Program-made: the position numbers and the translations under genes
The notes under the pieces: model-generated
Told to the model about the DNA's origin: nothing
The model's database searches: none
What the model saw: the letters and a program-made list of their open reading frames with translations, nothing else
Source of the DNA: DATMFV01 sp035555975
GTDB taxonomy: Bacteria; Verrucomicrobiota; Verrucomicrobiia; Chthoniobacterales; Chthoniobacteraceae
NCBI GenBank assembly: GCA_035555975.1
Contig: DATMFV010000099.1
Location: forward strand, 8,788-72,787
Direction: 5' to 3'
DNA: 64,000 bases
Shown: positions 26,221-34,364 of the stretch, one piece after another
Numbering within the stretch: the stretch's first letter is position 1
Layout of the letters: the number at the start of each line of letters is the position of its first letter

Positions 26221-26241
26221 GCCTGCATGATTCATGCAGGC
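26221..26241 (+). promoter_or_regulatory. Perfect 21-bp palindrome upstream of the ACP operon
   Basis: GCCTGCATGA, a single T, then TCATGCAGGC: two 10-base arms in perfect inverted symmetry. It sits between the divergent papain-like gene and the ACP gene, about 110 bases before the latter. No T-run follows, so an operator is more likely than a terminator. Confidence 0.6.
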
Positions 26242-26351
26242 GGTCCGGTAAGTGCTTCTCATGAAGAAGTTCCTTCGCTTTTTGCTTCAACCGGGCCACG
26301 ATTGCCATTTAAAGAACACCGTCAAAAGACGTACCAGCACCGTTTGTTTCC

Positions 26352-26618
26352 ATGTCCCAGGCCATCCCCGACCAGCAAGCCATCGAAGAGCAACTCGCCC
26401 ACCTGATCCGCGAGCGTCTGCTCGACCTGCCTGACGGCTTTGCTTCCGACACCAATCTCTACGAGGCCGGGCTCGACTCGATGGGGATCATGCACCTGCT
26501 TCTGGCGATTGAGGATGGTTTCGGCATCCTGCTGCCGGAAGCCGATGTTTCGGAGAAAAACTTCTGCACCCTGGCGAATCTTTCGAGGCTGTTGCGAACC
26601 CTTCTGGCCCGGCAATGA
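26352..26618 (+). CDS. Acyl/peptidyl carrier protein
   Basis: An 88-residue carrier protein with the phosphopantetheine site LYEAGLDSMG (S43) and the four-helix pattern. It has no neighbouring fatty-acid synthase gene. Its stop overlaps the start of the FAD oxidoreductase (ATGA), so the three genes here are translationally coupled. It would hold an acyl or aminoacyl group loaded by the adjacent AMP-ligase and presented to the oxidoreductase. That division of work is inferred from gene order. Confidence 0.9.
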   Translation: MSQAIPDQQAIEEQLAHLIRERLLDLPDGFASDTNLYEAGLDSMGIMHLLLAIEDGFGILLPEADVSEKNFCTLANLSRLLRTLLARQ

Positions 26619-27922
26619 CGCAAACGGGGCGATACGGGGTCGTCGTGGCGGGCGGGGGGAGCGCCGGGCTGGCGGCAGCCCTTGCATCGGCCCGTTCGGG
26701 GGTCCGCACCCTCCTGCTGGAACGCCACGGCTCGCTGGGCGGGATGGCGACCGCCGCGCTGGTGCATTCCATCTGCGGCCTCTATCGCCTGCGCGAAGCC
26801 CCGGGGGCGGTGCTCGCCCATCGCGGGTTCCCCGGCGAATTTGCCGCCCGGCTCACCGCTGCCGGAGGGGCCACGGGACCGGTGCGGATCGGGCGGGTCG
26901 ATGTCCTCCTGACCCAGCCGACGCTCTTTGCCGCCCTGGCCGACCAACTGACCGCGGCGGAGCCGAACCTGACCGTCCGTTTTCATACCGAAGTGACCGG
27001 CGTGAGCCGCGACTCCTGCGGTCGCCTGGAACGGATCGCGACCTTCTGCCGGGGGCGGCAGGAGAGCTTTGAAGCGGCTTCGTGGGTCGATGCCACCGGC
27101 GACGCCACCCTCGCCGCCCTGGCCGGGGCACCGTGCGAAATCGCGCCGACGCTCCAGCGCCCCGCGCTGATTTTCGCGCTCGGCGGGGTGGAGACCGAAG
27201 TGCTCCACGGCAGCGGGCGGATGCAGCTTGGCCGGGCGATTGCGGCGGCGGTCCGCAGCGGCGAACTCGCCCCCGGGTTGCTTGGCGTCCACGTCCGCCC
27301 GACCGCCCGCTGCGGCGAGCTGATGGTCACGATCGACCTCGACGATCCGCCCGGGGGGCCGCCGTTTGACCCGCTATCCCCCGCCTCTTTAAGCCGCATG
27401 GAGCGTTACGGCCGGGAGTTGGCGGTCGCCCTGACCACTTTTCTGACCAGGGAACGCGACGGTTTTGCCGCCGCCTACCTTGCGGCTTTCCCTGCACGCG
27501 TCGGCATCCGCGAGAGCCGCCGGATCGTCGGGGAAACGCGGATCGAAACAGGGGATCTTCTCCGGGGGGCCACTTTTGACGACGCCGTCGCCCTCTCGAC
27601 CTGGCCGATCGAACTGCGCGAAGCGAGCACCGGCCCGCGCTTGCGTTTTCCCGAGGGGGACCGCCCGTGCGAGATCCCGCTCCGGGCGCTCAAGGCGAGG
27701 GGAGCCCCCAACCTCTGGGCGGCGGGGCGCTGCCTCTCCAGCAGCCACGAGGCGCAGGCGGCGCTGCGGGTGATCGGCACCTGTCTGGCCACCGGCGAAA
27801 TGGCCGGGCTCGCGGCGGCGATGCAGGCCCGGGGGGAACATTTGAGTGCATCCACCCTTTGCGCTGCCCGCGAACTGGTGGCGGGCTTGTTTTCTTCATT
27901 TTCCCCCTCCTCAAAACCATGA
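26615..27922 (+). CDS. FAD-dependent oxidoreductase (FAD_oxidored-like)
   Basis: A 435-residue flavoprotein with the Rossmann motif VVVAGGGSAGLAAALA at residues about 10-25, ERHGSLGGMATAALVH as second FAD contact, and the C-terminal LWAAGRCLSSSHEAQAALRV followed by GTCLATGEMAG, typical of the FAD_oxidored group (PF12831-like). Soluble; no signal peptide. Overlapped with the ACP gene before and the AMP-ligase after (ATGA at both junctions), so it probably oxidises a carrier-bound substrate. The substrate cannot be told. Confidence 0.85.
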   Translation: MTQTGRYGVVVAGGGSAGLAAALASARSGVRTLLLERHGSLGGMATAALVHSICGLYRLREAPGAVLAHRGFPGEFAARLTAAGGATGPVRIGRVDVLLTQPTLFAALADQLTAAEPNLTVRFHTEVTGVSRDSCGRLERIATFCRGRQESFEAASWVDATGDATLAALAGAPCEIAPTLQRPALIFALGGVETEVLHGSGRMQLGRAIAAAVRSGELAPGLLGVHVRPTARCGELMVTIDLDDPPGGPPFDPLSPASLSRMERYGRELAVALTTFLTRERDGFAAAYLAAFPARVGIRESRRIVGETRIETGDLLRGATFDDAVALSTWPIELREASTGPRLRFPEGDRPCEIPLRALKARGAPNLWAAGRCLSSSHEAQAALRVIGTCLATGEMAGLAAAMQARGEHLSASTLCAARELVAGLFSSFSPSSKP

Positions 27923-29391
27923 ACATCGTCGACCTTCTTTTTGACCCCGCACGCCGCGACCGGGTGGCTTTGATTGACGAAACCGGCACCTACACCTATG
28001 GCCGGTTGCAGGAGGCGGTCGGGAAGGCGTGCGCCCTCCTGGAGGCGGCCGGGCTGCCGCAGCGCAGGCCGGGGCATGTCGCGCGGGTCGGGCTGGCCTG
28101 TCCCAACGGGGTCGATCATGTCATCTTTGCGCTGGCGATTTTGCGCTCCGGCGGCTGCCTGGTGCCGATCGCCGGGGAACTTGCCGCGCAGGAACGCGAA
28201 ACGCTGGTGCGGACCGTCGGGCTCGATGCCGTGATCGTCAGCGACCGGATGCCGTGGCTCGAACGGCGCGGCGAACCGGGGCGCATGATCCCGCTGCCGA
28301 CCTTGAGGGCCGCCCTCTTCGTCGATCTCCCGCGCCCGGCGACGCGGGACTGGGACGAAGCCGAACTCGCCGCGCTCAACCCCGCCTTCATCCGCTTCAG
28401 TTCCGGGACGACGGGACGGGCCAAGGGGGTGATCCTGTCGCACGAAAGCCTGCTCGCCCGCATCGAAACGGCCAACCGCCGGCTCGCCATCGGCCCGCAG
28501 GAACGGATCATCTGGGTCTTGTCGATGGCGCATCATTTCGCCGTCTCCATCATGCTTTATCTCGTCAAGGGGGCGGCGACCGTGATCGTCAAAAGCCACC
28601 TCGCCGAAGCGGTGCTCGACGCGGGCCGCGAACATGGCGGGACGATCTTCTACGGCTCCCCGTTTCACCATTCGCTTCTCGCCGCCGAGCCGTCGGGCCG
28701 TTCGTGGCCGACGCTGCGGCTCGCCATCTCCACCGCGGCCCCGCTTCCGGCCCCGACCGCCGCAGCGTTTCACGAGCGCTTCGGCGTCGCGCTCTCGCAG
28801 GCGCTCGGGATGATCGAAATCGGCCTCCCGTTCATCAACGACAACCCCGGCAAACCGGCCTCCATCGGTTCCCCGCTGGAAGGGATCGAGGCGAGCCTGC
28901 GTGATCCCGGGAAAGGAACGCTCATCCCCGCCTGCGATGTCGGCGAGCTTTGGGTGCGGTGCGAAGGGATGTTCGACGCCTACCTCACCCCATGGCAGCG
29001 GCGGTGCGACCTTCTGGCTTCCGGCGGCTGGTTCCGCACCGGCGACCTCGCGCGGCAGGATGCGGACGGGGCGCTCTATCTGGTCGGCCGCTGCAAGACG
29101 GTGATCAATGTCGGCGGGATGAAATGCTTTCCCGAAGAGATCGAAGCCGTCCTTCAGGAGCACCCCGGCGTCTGGGGAGCACGGGTCTACGCCCTGGAGC
29201 ATCCCCGGTTCGGCAACGTACCGGCGGCGGAGATCGTCGCCGCCTTCGGCGCGGCCCCGACCATCGCGGAACTGATCGCGCTCTGCCGCAGTTCCCTGGC
29301 GAGTTACAAGATCCCGGTGCAATTCCGGTTCGTGGCGGAACTCCCCCGGACCGCCAGCGGAAAAGTCCGCCGGGAGACGGCCTCTATTTGA
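27919..29391 (+). CDS. AMP-forming acyl/aminoacyl ligase (adenylation enzyme)
   Basis: A 490-residue stand-alone ANL enzyme beginning at the ATG at 27919 (the frame is open further up but inside the previous gene). Core motifs: FSSGTTGRAKG at residues 160-170 (phosphate loop), ALGMIEIG, GWFRTGDLARQDADG, GRCKTVINVGGMKCFPEEIE (hinge and A8), and the catalytic C-terminal Lys in RTASGKVRRE. It activates a carboxylic acid with ATP and should load the carrier protein encoded first in the operon. Its end overlaps the convergent EpsI gene by 8 bases. Confidence 0.9.
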   Translation: MNIVDLLFDPARRDRVALIDETGTYTYGRLQEAVGKACALLEAAGLPQRRPGHVARVGLACPNGVDHVIFALAILRSGGCLVPIAGELAAQERETLVRTVGLDAVIVSDRMPWLERRGEPGRMIPLPTLRAALFVDLPRPATRDWDEAELAALNPAFIRFSSGTTGRAKGVILSHESLLARIETANRRLAIGPQERIIWVLSMAHHFAVSIMLYLVKGAATVIVKSHLAEAVLDAGREHGGTIFYGSPFHHSLLAAEPSGRSWPTLRLAISTAAPLPAPTAAAFHERFGVALSQALGMIEIGLPFINDNPGKPASIGSPLEGIEASLRDPGKGTLIPACDVGELWVRCEGMFDAYLTPWQRRCDLLASGGWFRTGDLARQDADGALYLVGRCKTVINVGGMKCFPEEIEAVLQEHPGVWGARVYALEHPRFGNVPAAEIVAAFGAAPTIAELIALCRSSLASYKIPVQFRFVAELPRTASGKVRRETASI

Positions 29392-30070
29392 TTTCCAGGC
29401 CCGGCTTGTGGATGGCGGGCGCGAGGTCGGCGATGAAATCCTTGATCATCGCCTCGGTCTCCTTTTCGTCGAGCCCGAACGGCTGCAACCCCTTGCTGAT
29501 GCGGGAGATGACCATCACAAACGCCCACGGCTGGTTTTCACCCCGCAGGAGGCGGTCGCGGTTGTCGGCCCAGTGCCGCCCGAAGTGGGAGTCGGTCGTG
29601 TGCCGTGCGCCGACAAACCAGTAGTAGTCGAGACTGGTCTCCTCGATTTCCTTCTGGTTGGGGAGCGTGAGGGTGCGCCGGTTGAAAAGACGGGTCATCG
29701 TCAGGTGGCGGCCATCTTTCATCTCGGCCTCGTCAGGGTAGGAATTGAGGATCGTGTACCCCTGGGCCGGAAGGCAGAATTCCGGCTTGTGAATGCTGAC
29801 ATTCATATCCTGCCCTGCCAGGACGATGGAGACATAGATATGCTGCCCGCGACCATTGGTGTACGACTTGCGCTCAAAGGTGGTGTCGGCCCCCAGAAGC
29901 TGGCGCTCCCTGAGCGAGACCTCTTCGTCCGAACCGACCCAGTCGCCGACAAAAAGCGGCAGGTCCATTTTGACCCCCGGCTCGGAGCGGGAAGTATGGA
30001 CCGGGAGGACCCAGATCAGGCTGTAACCACCGGCGATGATGCAAAGCAGGGTGAGAAGACGGGTTGGCAT
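29384..30070 (-). CDS. Exosortase-associated EpsI-family protein
   Basis: A 228-residue protein with one N-terminal membrane segment (LLTLLCIIAGGYSLIWVLP) and a soluble EpsI domain (DUF3485-like): LPLFVGDWVGSDE, then HKPEFCLPAQGYTI, the hallmark segment with an invariant-looking cysteine, and DYYWFVGARHTTDSHFGRH. EpsI-type proteins accompany exosortases and are thought to help polysaccharide export or PEP-CTERM sorting. It lies 54 bases downstream of the exosortase on the same strand, so they are likely one operon. Confidence 0.88.
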   Translation of the reverse strand: MPTRLLTLLCIIAGGYSLIWVLPVHTSRSEPGVKMDLPLFVGDWVGSDEEVSLRERQLLGADTTFERKSYTNGRGQHIYVSIVLAGQDMNVSIHKPEFCLPAQGYTILNSYPDEAEMKDGRHLTMTRLFNRRTLTLPNQKEIEETSLDYYWFVGARHTTDSHFGRHWADNRDRLLRGENQPWAFVMVISRISKGLQPFGLDEKETEAMIKDFIADLAPAIHKPGLEIK

Positions 30071-30124
30071 GGAATCAAAGGACCGGCTGAAAATTGTCCG
30101 GAAGGAAAGAGCGCCTTCCGGGGA

Positions 30125-31162
30125 TCAGGCGGCAGGCTGCCGCTTTCGGTTGAAGAACGGAAGGTTGAGGAACTTGGCGAAGAGCAGCATCGCCACCACG
30201 GCAATCGGGAAAAAGACGTAACCGGAGTAGTCGTGATACATGCCCGAGGCAAACTCGGGATCGTAATACTTGGCGACCAGCACGACGGTGAAGATCCGGC
30301 CGATGTTCCCGATCACGGCAAACCCGACCGAACAGGCGAAGATCAGCAGTTTCTTCCACATCCGGTCCTGCGTGAGGTAGACGTAGACGGTCGTCAGCAT
30401 GACCATCGCCGCCAGCGAGCGGATGCCGCTGCACCCCTCGGCGATCTCGAAGTTGAAGGTGTTGTCGGTGGCGGTCAGGGTGGTTCCGACGGCGCGAATG
30501 CCGATGTCGAAGAAGCGTGCCAGAAAACCGACGACGTCGGTGATCACAAACTGGAGTTGAAAGGTTTTCTCCTCCAGTTGAGCCAGCGGAAGCAGGAAAA
30601 AGAGGAGAAAACTCGGGAAAACGAAATGCCGGGCCGCCTCTTTTCCCCAGGCGAACAGGACGCTTCCATAGAGCAGGAACGGAAAGCTGATGATGATGAA
30701 ACGGGGCTGGACGGTCCGCACCGAAGCGATAAAGAGCAGGATGGCGAAGCCAAGCGGAAGCAGGCCCCAGTTGGACCCCTTGGCGCGGATTGCCGCGAGG
30801 TCGTAGCGTTTGAGCCAGAGCAGGCCGAGGACGATCCACGGGATCAACCGGCAATGTCCGTAGGGACCTTCGGGGTCCCAGTTCACCCAGGCCCAGCGGC
30901 TGAAGGAAAAAGTCCCGAGAAAAAAGAGGTTCAGTCCATAGAGGTAAACCGTCAGGACCCCCGCGATTGCCAGCAGGCTGAAGAGTTGAACCGGCGAGCG
31001 GCGACACCAGGCCCCGAAAGCTTTCAGGTCGTCGACGAAATTGAAGTCGAAAGGGTCGGGACGGGAACGGGCGGCGCTCCCGTCGGAGGCGGTTCCGGGG
31101 GCGGCTGGTGACGGCGCATTCTTTTCCGGAGGAGAGGCCTCCGGTGGGGACAAATCGGCCAT
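30125..31162 (-). CDS. Exosortase (PEP-CTERM sorting transpeptidase)
   Basis: A 345-residue polytopic membrane protein from the ATG at 31162, chosen because AAGGTGG sits about 8 bases ahead; the frame is open to 31198. About eight membrane helices are seen. The catalytic triad of the exosortase/archaeosortase family is readable: C244 in AEGCSGIRSL, R289 in GNIGRIF, H310 in YHDYSGYV. It should cut PEP-CTERM proteins at the membrane and pass them to an acceptor. Three PEP-CTERM genes in this window (6096, 21065, 54685) are likely clients. The N-terminal 35 residues are Pro/Ala-rich and cytoplasmic. Confidence 0.94.
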   Translation of the reverse strand: MADLSPPEASPPEKNAPSPAAPGTASDGSAARSRPDPFDFNFVDDLKAFGAWCRRSPVQLFSLLAIAGVLTVYLYGLNLFFLGTFSFSRWAWVNWDPEGPYGHCRLIPWIVLGLLWLKRYDLAAIRAKGSNWGLLPLGFAILLFIASVRTVQPRFIIISFPFLLYGSVLFAWGKEAARHFVFPSFLLFFLLPLAQLEEKTFQLQFVITDVVGFLARFFDIGIRAVGTTLTATDNTFNFEIAEGCSGIRSLAAMVMLTTVYVYLTQDRMWKKLLIFACSVGFAVIGNIGRIFTVVLVAKYYDPEFASGMYHDYSGYVFFPIAVVAMLLFAKFLNLPFFNRKRQPAA

Positions 31163-31284
31163 AAGGTGCCACCTTAACGTACTTTGGACATCTTGCAAAT
31201 ATTCGTTTCGCCGGGTTGAACCGACGGCTGTCGCGCCATTTTGGACTGTTGTTCGCAGTACGTTTGCTCTATGTCAGGCGGGGT

Positions 31285-32280
31285 ATGAAATTACGTTTTG
31301 CTTTTGCCGGGTTCCGCCACGGCCACATCTTTTCGCTCCTGGCCGCCGCCCGGGAAAACCCTTCCATCGAAGTCGTCGCGCTTTGTGAAGAAGACGAAGC
31401 GACCCGCGCCCAACTGGTGGCCGACGGGAAGCTCACCCCTACCCATACCTCCATCGCCGCGATGCTCGCGGAGACGGAGTGCGATGTCGTCGCCGTCGGC
31501 GATTACTATGGCAAGCGGGGCCGCATCGTGATCGACGCCCTCAAGGCCGGCAAACATGTCATCAGCGACAAGCCGCTCTGCACTTCGCTCGAAGAACTCG
31601 CCGAGATCGAACAGCTCGCCCGGGAAAAGAACCTCCAGGTCGGCCTGCAACTCGACCTGCGCGACGCCGGGTCGATGATCGCCCTGCGCGATGTGATCGC
31701 CTCGGGCGAGATCGGCGAGGTCGTCACCGTCAACATCACCGGGCAGCACCCGCTCAGTCTCGGCGTTCGCCCGGCATGGTACTTCGTTCCCGGCGCGCAC
31801 GGCGGGACCATCAACGACATCGGCATCCACGCCTTTGACATCATCCCGTGGCTGACCGGGCACCCGGTGGAAAAAGTGCTCGCCGCCCGTTCCTGGAACG
31901 CCAAGGCGACCGAATTCCCTCACTTTGAAGACAGCGCGCAACTCCTCGCCCGCCTCACCAACGGCGGCGGCGTGCTGGCCGACTTCTCCTACCTTGCGCC
32001 GACGCTCTGCGGGTTTGGCGAGCCGAACTACTGGCAGATCACCTGCCACGGCCTCAAAGGGGTCGCCTCCACCAACTACAACGCCGACCAGGTCCGCGTC
32101 GTCACCGACACCGACGCCGCGCCGCGCTACCTGCCGAAAGCCGAAGCCGCGCAGAGCCGCTACCTTGCCGACTTCCTCCTCTGCATCGAGGGGCGTTCGG
32201 ACGAAGCGGCGCTGACGACCGAAAGCATCCTGAGCGTCACCCGGCAGGCGCTCGAAGCGCAGGCCGCCGCCGTCGGGTAA
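31285..32280 (+). CDS. Gfo/Idh/MocA family oxidoreductase
   Basis: A 331-residue NAD(P)-dependent dehydrogenase, starting at the ATG at 31285 behind AGGCGGGG. The Rossmann motif is FAFAGFRHGH (a loose GxGxxG), the catalytic loop is VISDKPLCTS (family EKP changed to DKP), and the C-terminal sheet domain has GGTINDIGIHAFDIIPWLTG with the conserved Asp/His. The family oxidises or epimerises sugars and inositols. The substrate is unknown; it may take products of the polysaccharide cassettes. It stands alone between opposite-strand genes. Confidence 0.92.
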   Translation: MKLRFAFAGFRHGHIFSLLAAARENPSIEVVALCEEDEATRAQLVADGKLTPTHTSIAAMLAETECDVVAVGDYYGKRGRIVIDALKAGKHVISDKPLCTSLEELAEIEQLAREKNLQVGLQLDLRDAGSMIALRDVIASGEIGEVVTVNITGQHPLSLGVRPAWYFVPGAHGGTINDIGIHAFDIIPWLTGHPVEKVLAARSWNAKATEFPHFEDSAQLLARLTNGGGVLADFSYLAPTLCGFGEPNYWQITCHGLKGVASTNYNADQVRVVTDTDAAPRYLPKAEAAQSRYLADFLLCIEGRSDEAALTTESILSVTRQALEAQAAAVG

Positions 32281-32305
32281 ATTCCCGTCGTTTTCGGGGA
32301 CTCTA

Positions 32306-34351
32306 TCAAACCGCCATCCCGTCGGCCACCCATTGCGGGTGGTTGAGGATGGCGGCTTCAAACCGGGCGCGCTCCTCCGGCGGCAGCCCCCCGGGGTAAC
32401 GTGCCTGGGAACGTTCCCAGCGTTCCAGCCATTCGCGGGGGAGGAGGGGGTAACGCCGCCCGGCCTCGCCTGCGGCCGCTTCGGGCGTCAGCGCCACCGT
32501 CGTCTCCTGCTTGATCCCGACCGCGCACCCGTGCGCGACATGGAAGCCGACGCTCAGGAGGGTCGCGCGGACTGCGGTCGAACAACTGTAGGTGAAAAAC
32601 TCCGCCGGGCGGCCCTTGCAGGCAGCCAGAACGCACCGGAACACCTCCTGCGTCCATTGGTGCCGTGCGGTCTTGCTGGAGAAGAGATCGAAAAAGATCA
32701 CGTCGGGAGCCGCCGGGGCGTGCGCCATCGTCTCGAGAAAATCGCCGGAAACCAGCGTCCATTGCAACCCGGGATGCTGCTTGGAATGCCACGCTCCTTT
32801 TTCAAGAATCCCCGCCGGACCGCTGTGGCCCAGGTAGGTAAAGAGATTGATATGAAGGAGCGCGAGCCGGAGCGAGTCGAGATCGTTCTCGAAACTGACC
32901 AGGTGCATCGGCCGCACCGACCCGTGCCGCGCGGCGGCTTCCTCGTAAGCCGTGATCGCCGCCATCGCATTCGCCCCCGCGCCAAGACCGACATCCCAGA
33001 TCACCAGCGGTTCCTCGCCCCCTGCGGCGAGTCGCCCGGCGAGGTCGGGCTGCCGGGCATAGAGCGCCTGCGCCTCTTCAAAGGGAGGGGTGCGCCCGTG
33101 CATGATCTCGCCCGAAGGGAGATGCCGGATGCTCCCGAACCCTTCGCGTGCGATGTGGACTTCGTACTCGCCCAGCGTCGTCGGGCGGCGCTTCTTCGGC
33201 TTGGAGCGCTGGATCGGGAAGTCGATATCCTCCGCATGCAGGAAGCTCCGTTTCTCGTGGTAAAGCGGCAGGAAGCGGTCCTCCAGGATGCTGGCGCGGA
33301 TCTCCCGCATCAACTGATGGTAGAAATGAAGGTTGTGAATCCCGAGCAACTGCCAGCCGAGCGTCTCGCCCGTCTTGGTCAGGTGGTGGAGGTAGGCGCG
33401 CGGGTAGCGTTGGCAGGTCGCACAGCCGCAGAGCGGGTCGAGCGGATCATCCGAAAACCGGTAGACCCCGCGCCGCAGTTGCAAAAACCCGCGCGAGGTG
33501 AACGCCCCGCCGCGCTGGGCGAGCTGCGTCGGCATGATGCAGTCAAACATATCGACTCCGCGATGGACCGCTTCGAGCAGGTCGAGCGGCGTGCCGACCC
33601 CCATCAGGTAACGCGGCTTGTCGTGCGGCATCAGCTCGGCGGTAAACTCGCAGAGGTCTTCGCGCTCCGCCTTGGTCTCGCCGACCGCCAGCCCGCCGAT
33701 CGCCAGCCCGTCAAAGGGCATCCCGCTCAACACCGCCGCGCTCTCCCTGCGCAACCTTTTATGGAGCGCCCCCTGCACAATCCCGAACATCGACGCGCGG
33801 CTTTCGCCCCGGGCCGCAAGGCTGCGCGCCGCCCACCGGTGGGTGATCCCGAGCGCCTCCCGCGCCGCGGCTTCGTCCGCCGTCGAGGGGATGCACTGGT
33901 CGAGCACCATCATGATGTCGCTCCCGATCGCCTTCTGCATGGCGATGCTGCTCTCCGGGCTAAGAAGGATGTTGCGCCCGTCGATGTAGCTGCGAAAGGT
34001 CGCCCCCTCTTCGGTGATGGAGCGCGAATGCGGCAGCGAAAAGATCTGGAACCCGCCGGAATCGGTCAGCACCGAGCGGTTCCACCGCATCAGCCGGTGA
34101 ATGCCGCCGATCCGCTCAAACACCTCCGCGCCGGGCCGCAGGAGGAGGTGGTAGGTGTTGGCGAGGAGGATCTGCGCCCCGGCTTCCTCCAGCGAGTGGG
34201 TCAACTGCGCCTTCACCGTCGCCTGCGTGCCGACCGGCATGAAGAGCGGCGTTTCGACCCGGTTGTGAAGCGTGGTGAAGGTCGCCGCACGCGCGCGCGA
34301 GCCGGTGGCCACTTTCTGGAGCTGAAATGAAAGACGGGATTCGCAGGGCAT
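32306..34351 (-). CDS. Fusion: tRNA-guanine transglycosylase and MnmD-like tRNA methyltransferase
   Basis: A 681-residue two-domain protein. Residues 1-370 are a Tgt: general base D97 in LTDSGGFQIFSL, nucleophile D270 in GVDMFDCIMPT, and the zinc site C308, C310, C313 and H339 with canonical spacing. After a Lys/Arg-rich linker (SKPKKRRPTTLGEYEVHIA, residues about 383-401) comes a DUF752/MnmC-N-like methyltransferase: SAM motif WDVGLGAGANAMAA, acidic FEND, and DVIFFDLFSS. Tgt inserts preQ1 at wobble G34; MnmD methylates nm5-uridine at U34. Both act on position 34, so the fusion joins two wobble modifications. The segment after D270 reads PTQLAQRGG, not the usual PTRNARNG. Confidence 0.9.
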   Translation of the reverse strand: MPCESRLSFQLQKVATGSRARAATFTTLHNRVETPLFMPVGTQATVKAQLTHSLEEAGAQILLANTYHLLLRPGAEVFERIGGIHRLMRWNRSVLTDSGGFQIFSLPHSRSITEEGATFRSYIDGRNILLSPESSIAMQKAIGSDIMMVLDQCIPSTADEAAAREALGITHRWAARSLAARGESRASMFGIVQGALHKRLRRESAAVLSGMPFDGLAIGGLAVGETKAEREDLCEFTAELMPHDKPRYLMGVGTPLDLLEAVHRGVDMFDCIMPTQLAQRGGAFTSRGFLQLRRGVYRFSDDPLDPLCGCATCQRYPRAYLHHLTKTGETLGWQLLGIHNLHFYHQLMREIRASILEDRFLPLYHEKRSFLHAEDIDFPIQRSKPKKRRPTTLGEYEVHIAREGFGSIRHLPSGEIMHGRTPPFEEAQALYARQPDLAGRLAAGGEEPLVIWDVGLGAGANAMAAITAYEEAAARHGSVRPMHLVSFENDLDSLRLALLHINLFTYLGHSGPAGILEKGAWHSKQHPGLQWTLVSGDFLETMAHAPAAPDVIFFDLFSSKTARHQWTQEVFRCVLAACKGRPAEFFTYSCSTAVRATLLSVGFHVAHGCAVGIKQETTVALTPEAAAGEAGRRYPLLPREWLERWERSQARYPGGLPPEERARFEAAILNHPQWVADGMAV

Positions 34352-34364
34352 GAGAGAGGAAAAT

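Noticed and set aside
26252..26434. Small open frame before the ACP gene
   Set aside because: It runs out of frame into the ACP gene, is rich in Arg/Pro and has no clear ribosome site; the gap is better explained as a regulatory region.
26352..26618. ACP as the fatty-acid synthesis carrier
   Set aside because: No fab genes are adjacent, and it is coupled to an AMP-ligase and a flavoprotein, so a specialised carrier is more likely, though not proved.
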